From the NCBI RefSeq assembly GCF_005697565.1, contig NZ_CP040004.1:1-64000 (forward strand): 64,000 nucleotides of DNA. Direction: 5' to 3'. The translations under genes were made by a program, and so were the position numbers. Below are positions 18,733-25,090 of this stretch, one piece after another (the first letter of the stretch is position 1; each line of letters begins with the position of its first letter). The notes under the pieces are model-generated. The model ran no database searches. It saw nothing but the letters and a program-made list of their open reading frames with translations, and had not been told where the DNA came from. Origin of the DNA: Candidatus Nanosynbacter featherlites (lineage in GTDB: Bacteria; Patescibacteriota; Saccharimonadia; Saccharimonadales; Saccharimonadaceae).

Positions 18733-19122
18733 ATGGTAAACAGAAATTTCTTTACAAAAACCATCATTGCCGTAGTCTTACTGGTCGGTTTTGCTGTGTC
18801 GACCCCGGTATTTGCTGAGGAGGAGAGTGCGAAGAAATGTGCTGGCGTCGATACTTCAACCATAGAATGTGGCGGTAAGAGCGGTAAAGACGCTATTTTT
18901 GACATCGTCAGGCAGGCAGTGAAAATTTTGACCATGGGTGTAGGTGTCACAGCTGTTGGTGCGGTAGTTTATGGTGGCATATTATTTTCATCATCTGGAG
19001 ATAAGCCGGAAAACATCAAAAAAGCTCGCGAGATTTGGATTAATGTTGTGATAGGTTTACTACTCTATGCATTTTTCGTTACACTCACCCAATTCTTAAT
19101 CCCAGGAGGAGTATTCTCATGA
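18733..19122 (+). CDS. VirB2/TrbC-like pilin-type protein 1
   Basis: This 129-residue protein has a signal peptide (about 1-29, cut likely after VFA), a short acidic segment with two Cys (37, 47), and two membrane helices (about 60-85 and 100-122) joined by a short charged loop (SSSGDKPENIKKAREIW). This is the VirB2/TrbC plan of type IV secretion pilins. The following gene overlaps by 4 bases, and five such genes stand in a row, so an operon is likely. A TACAAT box near 18690 with an upstream TTTGCA is a possible promoter. The assignment rests on topology and paralogy, not on a confirmed match. Confidence 0.7.
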   Translation: MVNRNFFTKTIIAVVLLVGFAVSTPVFAEEESAKKCAGVDTSTIECGGKSGKDAIFDIVRQAVKILTMGVGVTAVGAVVYGGILFSSSGDKPENIKKAREIWINVVIGLLLYAFFVTLTQFLIPGGVFS

Positions 19123-19544
19123 TCAAACGAGCAATTGTAGCGCTGACCTTGATAGTTACAGGTAGTTTTGGTATGGCGTTCGTCAATACACAGCCTGCTC
19201 TGGCTGGTGTTTGTGACGAGCGTGGTCGTGTTATAACTCTAAAACCTTGGTTTTATAACTTAACATCTGGTAATTCGTGTGATTTAAAGAGTCCGAGTGA
19301 GGTTGGCGGTTTTGGCCCATACATCTGGCGAATTGCCCTGAACCTCATTGAAGACTTGTTCCAAATCACGGGTTATATTGCAGCAGGATACATCATATAC
19401 GGTGGTTTTCTGTTCATTACTAGCTCAGGATCGCCAGATCGGGCGGCTCGTGGGCGAAAAACAGTTTTTAATGCCATTATTGGCTTAGTTATAGCTATCG
19501 CCTCAGTAGGTGTAGTAAACTGGGTATCAGGAGCATTATTGTAA
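19119..19544 (+). CDS. VirB2/TrbC-like pilin-type protein 2
   Basis: The 141-residue product has a signal peptide ending near ALA (about residue 29), an extracytoplasmic part of about 40 residues with two Cys, and two membrane helices with the loop SSGSPDRAARGRKT between them, the same plan as its neighbours. A GGAGGA ribosome site lies inside the end of gene 1, and the ATG overlaps that gene's stop. Gene 3 starts 2 bases after its stop. It is probably a minor or alternative pilin, or an inner-membrane subunit of the secretion machine. Confidence 0.68.
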   Translation: MIKRAIVALTLIVTGSFGMAFVNTQPALAGVCDERGRVITLKPWFYNLTSGNSCDLKSPSEVGGFGPYIWRIALNLIEDLFQITGYIAAGYIIYGGFLFITSSGSPDRAARGRKTVFNAIIGLVIAIASVGVVNWVSGALL

Positions 19545-19546
19545 CT

Positions 19547-19843
19547 ATGGAAAAGTTTATCGTTCAAATTGTTAGCCAACTAGGTTCCCCAAGTGACGTA
19601 GGAATTCCTGATCGTAAAGATGATAAGGTGGCATTACAAAGTATAGCGAACCTGGTGTTTGCTATCTCAGCGGTCGTAGCTATCATTTCCATCATCATCT
19701 ATGGCATTATGTACAGTGTATCCGCTGGCGATCCAGGCAAAGTCTCGAAAGCTAAAAACGGTATCATCTATTCGGTGGTTGGTTTGCTGGTGGTATGGTG
19801 CGCTTTTGTTATTACAAATTATGTCGCAGGGAGGTTTAACTAA
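19547..19843 (+). CDS. VirB2/TrbC-like protein 3, without signal peptide
   Basis: This short 98-residue member lacks the N-terminal signal of its neighbours. It begins with a soluble segment of about 35 residues, then two membrane helices (about 38-60 and 73-95) joined by SAGDPGKVSKAKNG, a loop clearly related to the others. It is tightly coupled: gene 2 ends 2 bases before it, and gene 4 starts at its last base. Without a signal peptide it may be an inner-membrane part, not a processed pilin. That is inference. Confidence 0.65.
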   Translation: MEKFIVQIVSQLGSPSDVGIPDRKDDKVALQSIANLVFAISAVVAIISIIIYGIMYSVSAGDPGKVSKAKNGIIYSVVGLLVVWCAFVITNYVAGRFN

Positions 19844-20217
19844 TGAAAAAAATCGTAACTATTACCGCTACTCTGGCTCTCGCCATAGTCGGTGGTTTTT
19901 TGCTGTCACAAGCTGCTTCAGCGGTTGGTATTTATGACGCGTGTAGTACTGATCCAAATAACATTGTTTGTGCTAACAGTAGTGAATCAGTTGACCCTGT
20001 CATCAAAACAGTCATCAGATATCTGCTGATTATCTCTGGTATCGTATCAGTTGTGATGGTTATCATTGGTGGGTTGAAATATAGCACCTCCAATGGCGAC
20101 AGTGCTAAACTAAGCTCTGCTAAGAACACCATCATGTACGCCATCATCGGTGTGATCATCTCTGCCCTTGCGTATGCTATCGTTGATTATGTATTTCTTC
20201 GCATCATTGGTAAATAA
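19843..20217 (+). CDS. VirB2/TrbC-like pilin-type protein 4
   Basis: The 124-residue protein has a signal peptide (cleavage likely after ASA near residue 27), a two-Cys segment (31 and 40), and two membrane helices with loop TSNGDSAKLSSAKNTIMY. This loop is almost identical to that in protein 5 and similar to the distant copy at 23828, so these are recent paralogues. A GGGAGG ribosome site lies in the end of gene 3. After its stop comes a 90-base spacer with a new promoter. Confidence 0.72.
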   Translation: MKKIVTITATLALAIVGGFLLSQAASAVGIYDACSTDPNNIVCANSSESVDPVIKTVIRYLLIISGIVSVVMVIIGGLKYSTSNGDSAKLSSAKNTIMYAIIGVIISALAYAIVDYVFLRIIGK

Positions 20218-20254
20218 ATGGAGCTCAACACAGTATAGACAGACCGTAAAATAT

Positions 20255-20262
20255 GGTATAAT
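20255..20262 (+). promoter_or_regulatory. Extended -10 promoter for pilin gene 5
   Basis: TGGTATAAT (20254-20262) is an extended -10 element; TAGACA lies 15 bases upstream as a poor -35. An unusually strong ribosome site (AAGGAAAGGAAA, about 20289-20300) follows, suggesting high expression of the fifth pilin gene. Confidence 0.55.
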
Positions 20263-20307
20263 GAAGTAAAATAACAATCAATTTCCCAAGGAAAGGAAAC
20301 GAAATTC

Positions 20308-20688
20308 ATGAAAAAAACCATTATTAAAATAGCTGGCGCGTTTGCCCTTCCTATGTTGGTTATGGGTGTAGTATTTTTGGCTTCTGGTGATAACGCATTT
20401 GCCCAGGTTCGAGAAGGTTTGAATAAGGTTCAAAATGCCAACACCGGTGCTACTGCTAACGTTGACGACATCATCTCAAAGTCAATTAACTTTGCATTGA
20501 TGGCCATTGCGATTGTCTCTGTGTTTATGTTGATCCTTGGTGGTTTTAAATACACCACGTCAAATGGTGACAGCGCTAAGGTGACATCTGCTAAGAACAC
20601 CATTATGTACTCTCTGATTGGTTTGTTGATTGCTATCTTTGCGTACGCTATCGTTAACTTCGTGGTCAATAAGGTTACTGGTAACTAA
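20308..20688 (+). CDS. VirB2/TrbC-like pilin-type protein 5 (likely major pilin)
   Basis: The 126-residue protein has a signal peptide (cut near AFA, residue 32), a short soluble segment, and two membrane helices joined by TSNGDSAKVTSAKNTIMY. It has no Cys. Unlike its four upstream neighbours it has its own extended -10 promoter, a strong ribosome site and a perfect terminator directly after the stop, so it is separately and probably strongly expressed. That makes it the best candidate for the main pilus subunit of the secretion system, an inference from gene layout. Confidence 0.75.
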   Translation: MKKTIIKIAGAFALPMLVMGVVFLASGDNAFAQVREGLNKVQNANTGATANVDDIISKSINFALMAIAIVSVFMLILGGFKYTTSNGDSAKVTSAKNTIMYSLIGLLIAIFAYAIVNFVVNKVTGN

Positions 20689-20706
20689 TCCACTCAGTTA
20701 CATTTC

Positions 20707-20737
20707 AAAAACACCAGTCATAACGACTGGTGTTTTT
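20707..20737. terminator. Bidirectional terminator between pilin gene 5 and hsp20
   Basis: AAAAACACCAGTC, loop ATAA, then GACTGGTGTTTTT (with one unpaired C) form a near-perfect hairpin with T-runs on both strands, serving the two converging genes. Confidence 0.88.
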
Positions 20738-20756
20738 AGTAGAAATCAGTGACTGG

Positions 20757-21233
20757 TTACAGAACTTGGATCTTCTTAGCTTTTTCTTGTTTTACTTTTT
20801 CAAAGGTGATTGTCAATACGCCGTCTTTTAGTTCTGCTTTCACGCCCTCTTCCTTGACTGCAACTGGAAGAGCTAGGGTGCGCCTAAATTCGCCCCAGTA
20901 ACATTCTTGAATGTGCCAGTTGTTAACTTCAGTCTCGTCACCACTAGACAAGGTACCAGAAATGGTCAAGATGCCGTCAGAGATGCTGACATCCAGGTCG
21001 TTGCGATCAACACCAGCGGTGCGCGCTTTGATGACCAATTCTCCTTCGGTCTCAAAAACGTCAACCGCCAACTGACCCATCAGGTCATCGGCGTCCTCTT
21101 CCCAGTTGTCTTCGTTGGCAGCAATGGTTGGTGCTACTGGTGCTTGTGCTGGAGCTGACAAATCAGCTTCATCCAAAAATGCAGCAGTTAAATCGTCGTC
21201 GGTAAATAAATTATCGTCCTGTTTCCGGGCCAT
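20757..21233 (-). CDS. Hsp20 family small heat shock protein
   Basis: Hsp20 proteins are ATP-independent holdases that bind unfolding proteins. The 158-residue protein has an acidic N-terminal arm (1-50) and an alpha-crystallin domain (about 55-150) with VDVFETEGELVIKARTAGVD and the GVLTITF motif near the C-terminus; it ends KAKKIQVL, close to the IXI-type tail. A GGAGGAAC ribosome site precedes the ATG, and a TTGATT-17-TATACT promoter lies upstream. No CIRCE element was seen here, in contrast to groES. Confidence 0.92.
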   Translation of the reverse strand: MARKQDDNLFTDDDLTAAFLDEADLSAPAQAPVAPTIAANEDNWEEDADDLMGQLAVDVFETEGELVIKARTAGVDRNDLDVSISDGILTISGTLSSGDETEVNNWHIQECYWGEFRRTLALPVAVKEEGVKAELKDGVLTITFEKVKQEKAKKIQVL

Positions 21234-21279
21234 AGTTGTTCCTCCACTCTATTTGGCTCAATTGACAATGTTCTCTATT

Positions 21280-21308
21280 AGTATAACGGTTATGTGCGTT
21301 ATAATCAA
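21280..21308 (-). promoter_or_regulatory. hsp20 promoter
   Basis: Minus-strand TTGATT (21308-21303), 17-base spacer, TATACT (21285-21280), about 45 bases before the hsp20 start. Confidence 0.6.
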
Positions 21309-21338
21309 CAGTGAAAGGCGAAAAACGTAAAAAATACA

Positions 21339-22022
21339 ATGTTTGATGAGTTATTGTCAGTTATCGCTCCCCACTACTGTTATGGGTGTGGGAAAACTGG
21401 CCAAACTATTTGCCCAAAATGTAAAAAATACATCACACAAATGACCTATACCACATGCGTTTTATGTGATCGGCGTCCCAAACATGGTAACTATTGTGGT
21501 AGACATCACTTCCCTGTCGGGCAGGTTTATTGTTTGCTGCTCAGGCGGGGTGCGGTGTTGCAGGCAATTGATGCACTCAAGTTTGAGCGCAAACGGGCTG
21601 TGATTAACGACTTGGTTGCAATCGCCGACGAATTGTTGCCGCAGCTGCCGGCTAACAGCGTACTAGTCCCCATCCCGACGACGCCACGCAATACACGCAT
21701 CAGAGGATATGATCACATGAAGCTCATCTGTCGTCAGCTGGGACGAGTCAGGAACATCCCCGTTGAGCAGGTTATCCGACGGTGCAACAACGTGACGCAG
21801 CATTTTACCAAATCAGCCAAACAACGAAGACTGCAAGCGAAAGAATTTTTCCGGGTGGCGGGTAATATTGATCCATCCAAGCATTACTACCTGGTTGATG
21901 ATATTTTCACCACTGGCGCCACGGTGCGAGAAGCTGCTTACTGTTTGCGTCAGGTGGGTGCTACCTCTGTGACAATCATAGCTCTAACGCGGCACGACTC
22001 ACAAAAATCTACGGTTGATTAG
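21339..22022 (+). CDS. comF: ComF family phosphoribosyltransferase-like protein
   Basis: ComF proteins are needed for natural DNA uptake in many bacteria, on the cytoplasmic side. The 227-residue protein has the N-terminal zinc-type Cys cluster (CYGCGKTGQTICPKC, then CVLC near residue 45) and the C-terminal PRTase fold with the PRPP loop YLVDDIFTTGATVREAA (about 188-204). Length is typical. Competence machinery fits DNA uptake known from this phylum, but a general salvage role is possible. It converges with rlmH, the two stops overlapping by 4 bases. Confidence 0.88.
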   Translation: MFDELLSVIAPHYCYGCGKTGQTICPKCKKYITQMTYTTCVLCDRRPKHGNYCGRHHFPVGQVYCLLLRRGAVLQAIDALKFERKRAVINDLVAIADELLPQLPANSVLVPIPTTPRNTRIRGYDHMKLICRQLGRVRNIPVEQVIRRCNNVTQHFTKSAKQRRLQAKEFFRVAGNIDPSKHYYLVDDIFTTGATVREAAYCLRQVGATSVTIIALTRHDSQKSTVD

Positions 22023-22474
22023 ACATGGTGATATCCACTACCTTTGGCAATTTCCTGTGCACGATAAAGTTGTTCTGTCAGGAGTAGACGCACAAGTTGA
22101 TGCGGAAACACCAATTTTGACAGCGACCAAACGACATCAGCCCGCTCGCGTAGTTCCGAAGAAACACCAAATGCCCCGCCAATGATGATGACCACTGACC
22201 GACTGTGGGCGAAGCACTCTTCCAGGAGAGCTGATAACTCCGGAGACGACAGATTGTTGCCTCTTTCGTCCAGTAAAATGACAAAATGGTCTGGTTTGAT
22301 TTGCTTGAGTATCCGTTCAGACTCTTCCTGACGCGCTCTGGGGCCTTCCAGCGAAGAATTAGCCAACAATACCCATTCGACATTCCACGGGGCTCTCAGG
22401 CGCTTCTGGTAGTATTCTAGGCCATCTATGACCCATGAATTATTTTTCTTGCCGATTGTGATAATTTTGAGCAT
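22019..22474 (-). CDS. rlmH: 23S rRNA pseudouridine-1915 N3-methyltransferase RlmH
   Basis: RlmH is a SPOUT-class methyltransferase that modifies pseudouridine 1915 of 23S rRNA on the assembled ribosome. The 151-residue product begins MLKIITIGKK, has the SAM-site pattern FVILLDERGNNLSSPELSALL and the glycine-rich knot segment VVIIIGGAFG, and ends with the conserved LLLTEQLYRA...GSGYHHV pattern. I place the start at the ATG at 22474 because that gives the normal family N-terminus; a longer in-frame reading runs back across the tRNA-Ser gene and is unlikely. Confidence 0.93.
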   Translation of the reverse strand: MLKIITIGKKNNSWVIDGLEYYQKRLRAPWNVEWVLLANSSLEGPRARQEESERILKQIKPDHFVILLDERGNNLSSPELSALLEECFAHSRSVVIIIGGAFGVSSELRERADVVWSLSKLVFPHQLVRLLLTEQLYRAQEIAKGSGYHHV

Positions 22475-22525
22475 AACTAATGGTAAGTATAACCTACCCT
22501 CTGGTATAATGAAAAAGTCAATCAC

Positions 22526-22613
22526 GGAGAGGTGCAGGAGTGGTTGAACTGGCCGCTCTCGAAAAGCGGTAAGCCGCAAGGCTTCGAGGGTTCGAATCCC
22601 TCTCTCTCCGCCA
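22526..22613 (+). tRNA. tRNA-Ser (CGA)
   Basis: Class II tRNA with a long variable arm: acceptor GGAGAGG pairs with TCTCTCC, the anticodon loop CTCGAAA holds CGA, the T arm has TTCGAAT, and CCA is encoded. An extended -10 TGGTATAAT lies at 22502-22510. Confidence 0.93.
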
Positions 22614-22627
22614 TGGAATATTTATTA

Positions 22628-22649
22628 AACCCTCGCCACGGTGAGGGTT
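22628..22649 (+). other. Hairpin after tRNA-Ser (CGA)
   Basis: AACCCTC, an 8-base loop and GAGGGTT form a stem 15 bases after the tRNA. It lacks a T-run, so it is a processing or weak termination signal at best. Confidence 0.35.
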
Positions 22650-22713
22650 GTGTACTACCACAGAAGAATTATGATACAATGATATTGAAATATCGTAAAA
22701 AGGAGATGATAAT

Positions 22714-23037
22714 ATGGATTTTAATTATGGTATAGACTATAAAAAGTTGCCTGAATATATTAAAGTTGCCGAGGAGGTTATTAGGGGCTTAGGAGGAGCA
22801 GCAGCTCAAGAAACAGCAATTGAAGAAGCTCAAGAAGTAGTTGAAGAAAGAACGGATGAACAAATACCACCAGTTGACATTGTTCAGTTCTATACAGCAA
22901 TGGGAGAATACGGTATTTCTGCGCCAGGCGCACTTCTTGCTGCTGATACTGCAGACTCCATTAAGGTAAATCATTTTGAGAACACAGTTAAGTTAGTGCC
23001 TGAGCTGTCTCCTGAAGAGGAGCCGACAGAAGAATAA
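22714..23037 (+). CDS. Small acidic protein of unknown function
   Basis: The 107-residue protein is rich in Glu and has no signal peptide, membrane helix or Cys. It begins MDFNYGIDYKKLPEYIKVAE, has an Ala/Glu helical stretch (about 28-50) and ends EEEPTEE. No family is recognised. The start is well supported by AAAAAGGAGATGATAAT directly before the ATG, and a TACAAT box lies about 35 bases upstream. A perfect 13-bp terminator follows, so this is a single-gene unit between two tRNA genes. Confidence 0.7.
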   Translation: MDFNYGIDYKKLPEYIKVAEEVIRGLGGAAAQETAIEEAQEVVEERTDEQIPPVDIVQFYTAMGEYGISAPGALLAADTADSIKVNHFENTVKLVPELSPEEEPTEE

Positions 23038-23061
23038 TTCGCGTGAGTGATTTATCATAAA

Positions 23062-23093
23062 AAAACAACTCTTCGTTAGGGAAGAGTTGTTTT
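23062..23093. terminator. Perfect 13-bp terminator hairpin
   Basis: AAAACAACTCTTC, loop GTTAGG, GAAGAGTTGTTTT. It has T-runs on both strands and separates the acidic-protein gene from the converging tRNA-Arg. Confidence 0.9.
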
Positions 23094-23105
23094 GATAATG
23101 CTTAT

Positions 23106-23182
23106 TGGTACACCCGGCACGATTCGAACGTACGACCTTTGGCTCCGCAAGCCAACGCTCTATCCAGCTGAGCTACGGGTGC
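23106..23182 (-). tRNA. tRNA-Arg (GCG)
   Basis: On the minus strand acceptor GCACCCG pairs with CGGGTGT (one G-U pair), the anticodon stem TTGGC/GCCAA holds loop TTGCGGA with anticodon GCG, the T arm has TTCGAAT, and CCA is encoded. GCG reads CGC directly (and CGU by wobble), where most bacteria use a tRNA encoded with ACG and edited to ICG. Confidence 0.88.
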
Positions 23183-23297
23183 ATACAGCCTTTCGGCAAA
23201 ACCGATTGGCCATAACAAAAATATAAGGTACCTTCTCTGCTCACGTCATGAACATCGAACTTTTACATTCTAACATATATCAAAAGCTAAGAGCAAG

Positions 23298-23795
23298 CTA
23301 AAGCTTAATGATTCGGATGAGTTTTTCCAAAGCGTCTGGTTTTATCTCTTGCATGGGGAGGCGTGTGCCTAACATATCGACAATTACTTCCCCTTCTGTC
23401 TCTGAAAAGTAAATGGTTAGCCCCGGTGAGAAACGTTTAACGGGAAGTAGTAATACTGAGAATTGACCTTGATATTCGATAACTCCAAAGGCTTTGAATT
23501 CACTAAAATCGTATAACTTGTCCGCCACATAAACACCTTTAGGGCTAATGGCATAGTTGATCATGCGAGGAGTCTTGGTAGACAGAGACAGTAATGCTAC
23601 TGCCATGATGGGTATCAACACCGTGAATGTCCAGCTTTTGATCCAGAAAACAGACAGCGCCATGAGCACCATGATGACTACGGCAAATGATAGATACCAG
23701 CCTAGACCACGTACTGGACCCCTGGTCTCTGGGGCGTGCCAAGAAAACGGTTCAGACAAATCATGAGCTGTTGCTTTGGTTGGTTCTGCTTCCAT
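23298..23795 (-). CDS. Conserved-type membrane protein, unknown function
   Basis: The 165-residue protein has a soluble N-terminus (about 30 residues), two closely spaced membrane helices (about 32-50 and 54-72), and a cytoplasmic domain of about 90 residues with no catalytic motif (LYDFSEFKAFGVIEYQGQFS in the middle). The layout is common for small two-helix PH-like or DUF membrane proteins; I do not claim a family. A TATACT box in the extended form TGGTATACT lies 6 bases before the ATG, so the mRNA is probably leaderless. Confidence 0.65.
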   Translation of the reverse strand: MEAEPTKATAHDLSEPFSWHAPETRGPVRGLGWYLSFAVVIMVLMALSVFWIKSWTFTVLIPIMAVALLSLSTKTPRMINYAISPKGVYVADKLYDFSEFKAFGVIEYQGQFSVLLLPVKRFSPGLTIYFSETEGEVIVDMLGTRLPMQEIKPDALEKLIRIIKL

Positions 23796-23827
23796 GGTTT
23801 TAGTATACCATGAGCATGATGTGCAGG

Positions 23828-24229
23828 CTAGACGTCAGTAGAGCCACCACTGACGGCGAAATTGATGACAAACTTGATGATGGCATAGGCAAAAAGAGCA
23901 ATCAATAAACCAATGACAGCATACAAGATGGTGTTCTTGGCGGCGGTAACCGATTCTTTTCGTCCACCAGATATGACATAACGAAAACCACCAAAGATCA
24001 GCATAACAACGCTGACTACCGCGATACCGATCAACATGAAGTTAATAACCCGACGCACTAGAGAGCTGTCACCGTTCCATAGGTTGGTTGGCACGCCATT
24101 GCCGCGAGCTGCCTCCACACCTTCTGCAAAACCACCCTCACCAAGTGCCAGAGCTGGCAGACCAGTGATGGTTAATGCTAACATGGTTGTTATGATGATG
24201 CTTGCGCCAACGGTTACAATCTTTTTCAT
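23828..24229 (-). CDS. VirB2/TrbC-like pilin-type protein 6, detached from the cluster
   Basis: The 133-residue product begins MKKIVTVGASIIITTMLAL (signal peptide, cleavage near ALA) and has two membrane helices with loop SGGRKESVTAAKNTILY, clearly related to proteins 4 and 5 of the cluster at 18733-20688. I set the start at the ATG at 24229; a longer in-frame reading adds 23 residues without export character. It lies about 3 kb from the other copies, on the other strand, next to tRNA genes. Confidence 0.72.
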   Translation of the reverse strand: MKKIVTVGASIIITTMLALTITGLPALALGEGGFAEGVEAARGNGVPTNLWNGDSSLVRRVINFMLIGIAVVSVVMLIFGGFRYVISGGRKESVTAAKNTILYAVIGLLIALFAYAIIKFVINFAVSGGSTDV

Positions 24230-24326
24230 AATAGCTATATTATCCCTGTTTGGTATTAAAAAGTCAACGCTATGGTATTTTGTACAGGTGTGGTACAATG
24301 TAACCAGGTTTCATGGTGTACATTTT

Positions 24327-24419
24327 GGAGGAGTACCCAAGTGGCTGAAGGGGACGGTTTGCTAAATCGTTAGTACGGAGAGATCTGTAGCGGGAGTTCG
24401 AATCTCCCCTCCTCCGCCA
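24327..24419 (+). tRNA. tRNA-Ser (GCT)
   Basis: Class II tRNA: acceptor GGAGGAG pairs with CTCCTCC, the anticodon loop holds GCT, there is a long variable arm, T arm TTCGAAT, and CCA is encoded. An extended -10 TGGTACAAT lies at 24291-24299. Confidence 0.93.
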
Positions 24420-24432
24420 GAAACTGATATGA

Positions 24433-24464
24433 AATTCTCAACTTACGGGTTGGGAATTTTTATT
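24433..24464 (+). terminator. Terminator after tRNA-Ser (GCT)
   Basis: AATTCTCAAC and GTTGGGAATT form a 10-bp stem (one G-U pair) followed by TTTTATTT. Confidence 0.75.
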
Positions 24465-24501
24465 TGTGAACAGGAGTATGGTATAATGTGAACAGATTTC
24501 T

Positions 24502-24591
24502 GGAAGGGTGACCGAGTGGTTGAAGGTACCGGTCTTGAAAACCGGCGTGCGGTAAAACGTACCGAGGGTTCGAATCCCTCCCCTTCCGCCA
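24502..24591 (+). tRNA. tRNA-Ser (TGA)
   Basis: Class II tRNA: acceptor GGAAGGG pairs with CCCTTCC, the anticodon stem CCGGT/ACCGG holds loop CTTGAAA with TGA, there is a long variable arm, T arm TTCGAAT, and CCA is encoded. An extended -10 TGGTATAAT lies at 24479-24487. Confidence 0.94.
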
Positions 24592-24602
24592 GAATGATAC
24601 AT

Positions 24603-24629
24603 AAACACCTCGAGTAGGTGTTTTTATTT
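24603..24629 (+). terminator. Terminator after tRNA-Ser (TGA)
   Basis: AAACACCT, loop CGAGT, AGGTGTTT, then TTATTT. The hairpin begins 12 bases after the tRNA. Confidence 0.8.
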
Positions 24630-24648
24630 GCTACAACGTGAAATATAC

Positions 24649-24677
24649 TTGACATAAAATAAAACTTATGCTAATAT
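24649..24677 (+). promoter_or_regulatory. Strong promoter of the small exported protein gene
   Basis: Consensus TTGACA (24649-24654), 17-base spacer, TAATAT (24672-24677). The leader after it can form a bulged hairpin (TTAACaGCGC / GCGCGTTAA, about 24689-24712). Confidence 0.65.
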
Positions 24678-24733
24678 GATAATCAGGTTAACAGCGCTCA
24701 GTGCGCGTTAATAAAACATAAACAGAGAGATAC

Positions 24734-25090
24734 ATGAATATATTACAACAGATTATTACACAATTTACCATATTTGTGAGCCTGACTACTGCTTGTGGTG
24801 TACTAATGCATGACACCCACGTAGATAAGGCGGTGGTATCAGTATTTAGTGCGGTTGATTTTCAGGGGTCAACGGGCGACGATGGTATGAAAACGACAAG
24901 GATTGGTTCGTCTGCGCACACACATCCAGAGCATACATCACTCAGTAGTATCATTCATGATGGATCGGCAAATCCTCGTTCAACACCACGAAACGATGAC
25001 CGAAAATACATGAAAGTCAAGCGTGCCCAGGGTAATGGCGGTCCTGAGTTTGATGGGCAACGCTTGTGTATCGGTAAGATTTGTTTTTAG
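24734..25090 (+). CDS. Small putative exported protein, unknown function
   Basis: No family is recognised for this 118-residue protein. Residues 1-25 are hydrophobic and could be a signal peptide (QFTIFVSLTTACGVLM); a Cys at 21 is near a poor lipobox. The rest is hydrophilic, rich in Ser, Asp, His and Gly, and ends LCIGKICF with two Cys six residues apart. The ribosome site is weak (AGAGAG), but the promoter is one of the best in the window. Its stop overlaps the converging valS stop by 4 bases. It may be a small secreted or surface peptide; that is a guess from the signal and promoter. Confidence 0.5.
   Translation: MNILQQIITQFTIFVSLTTACGVLMHDTHVDKAVVSVFSAVDFQGSTGDDGMKTTRIGSSAHTHPEHTSLSSIIHDGSANPRSTPRNDDRKYMKVKRAQGNGGPEFDGQRLCIGKICF

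Noticed and set aside
21335..21340. TACAAT as comF promoter
   Set aside because: It overlaps the ATG at 21339 itself, so it cannot start a transcript that includes the start codon.
22475..22579. Longer N-terminus for RlmH
   Set aside because: The extension runs through the tRNA-Ser gene and is not found in the family; the ATG at 22474 gives the standard start.
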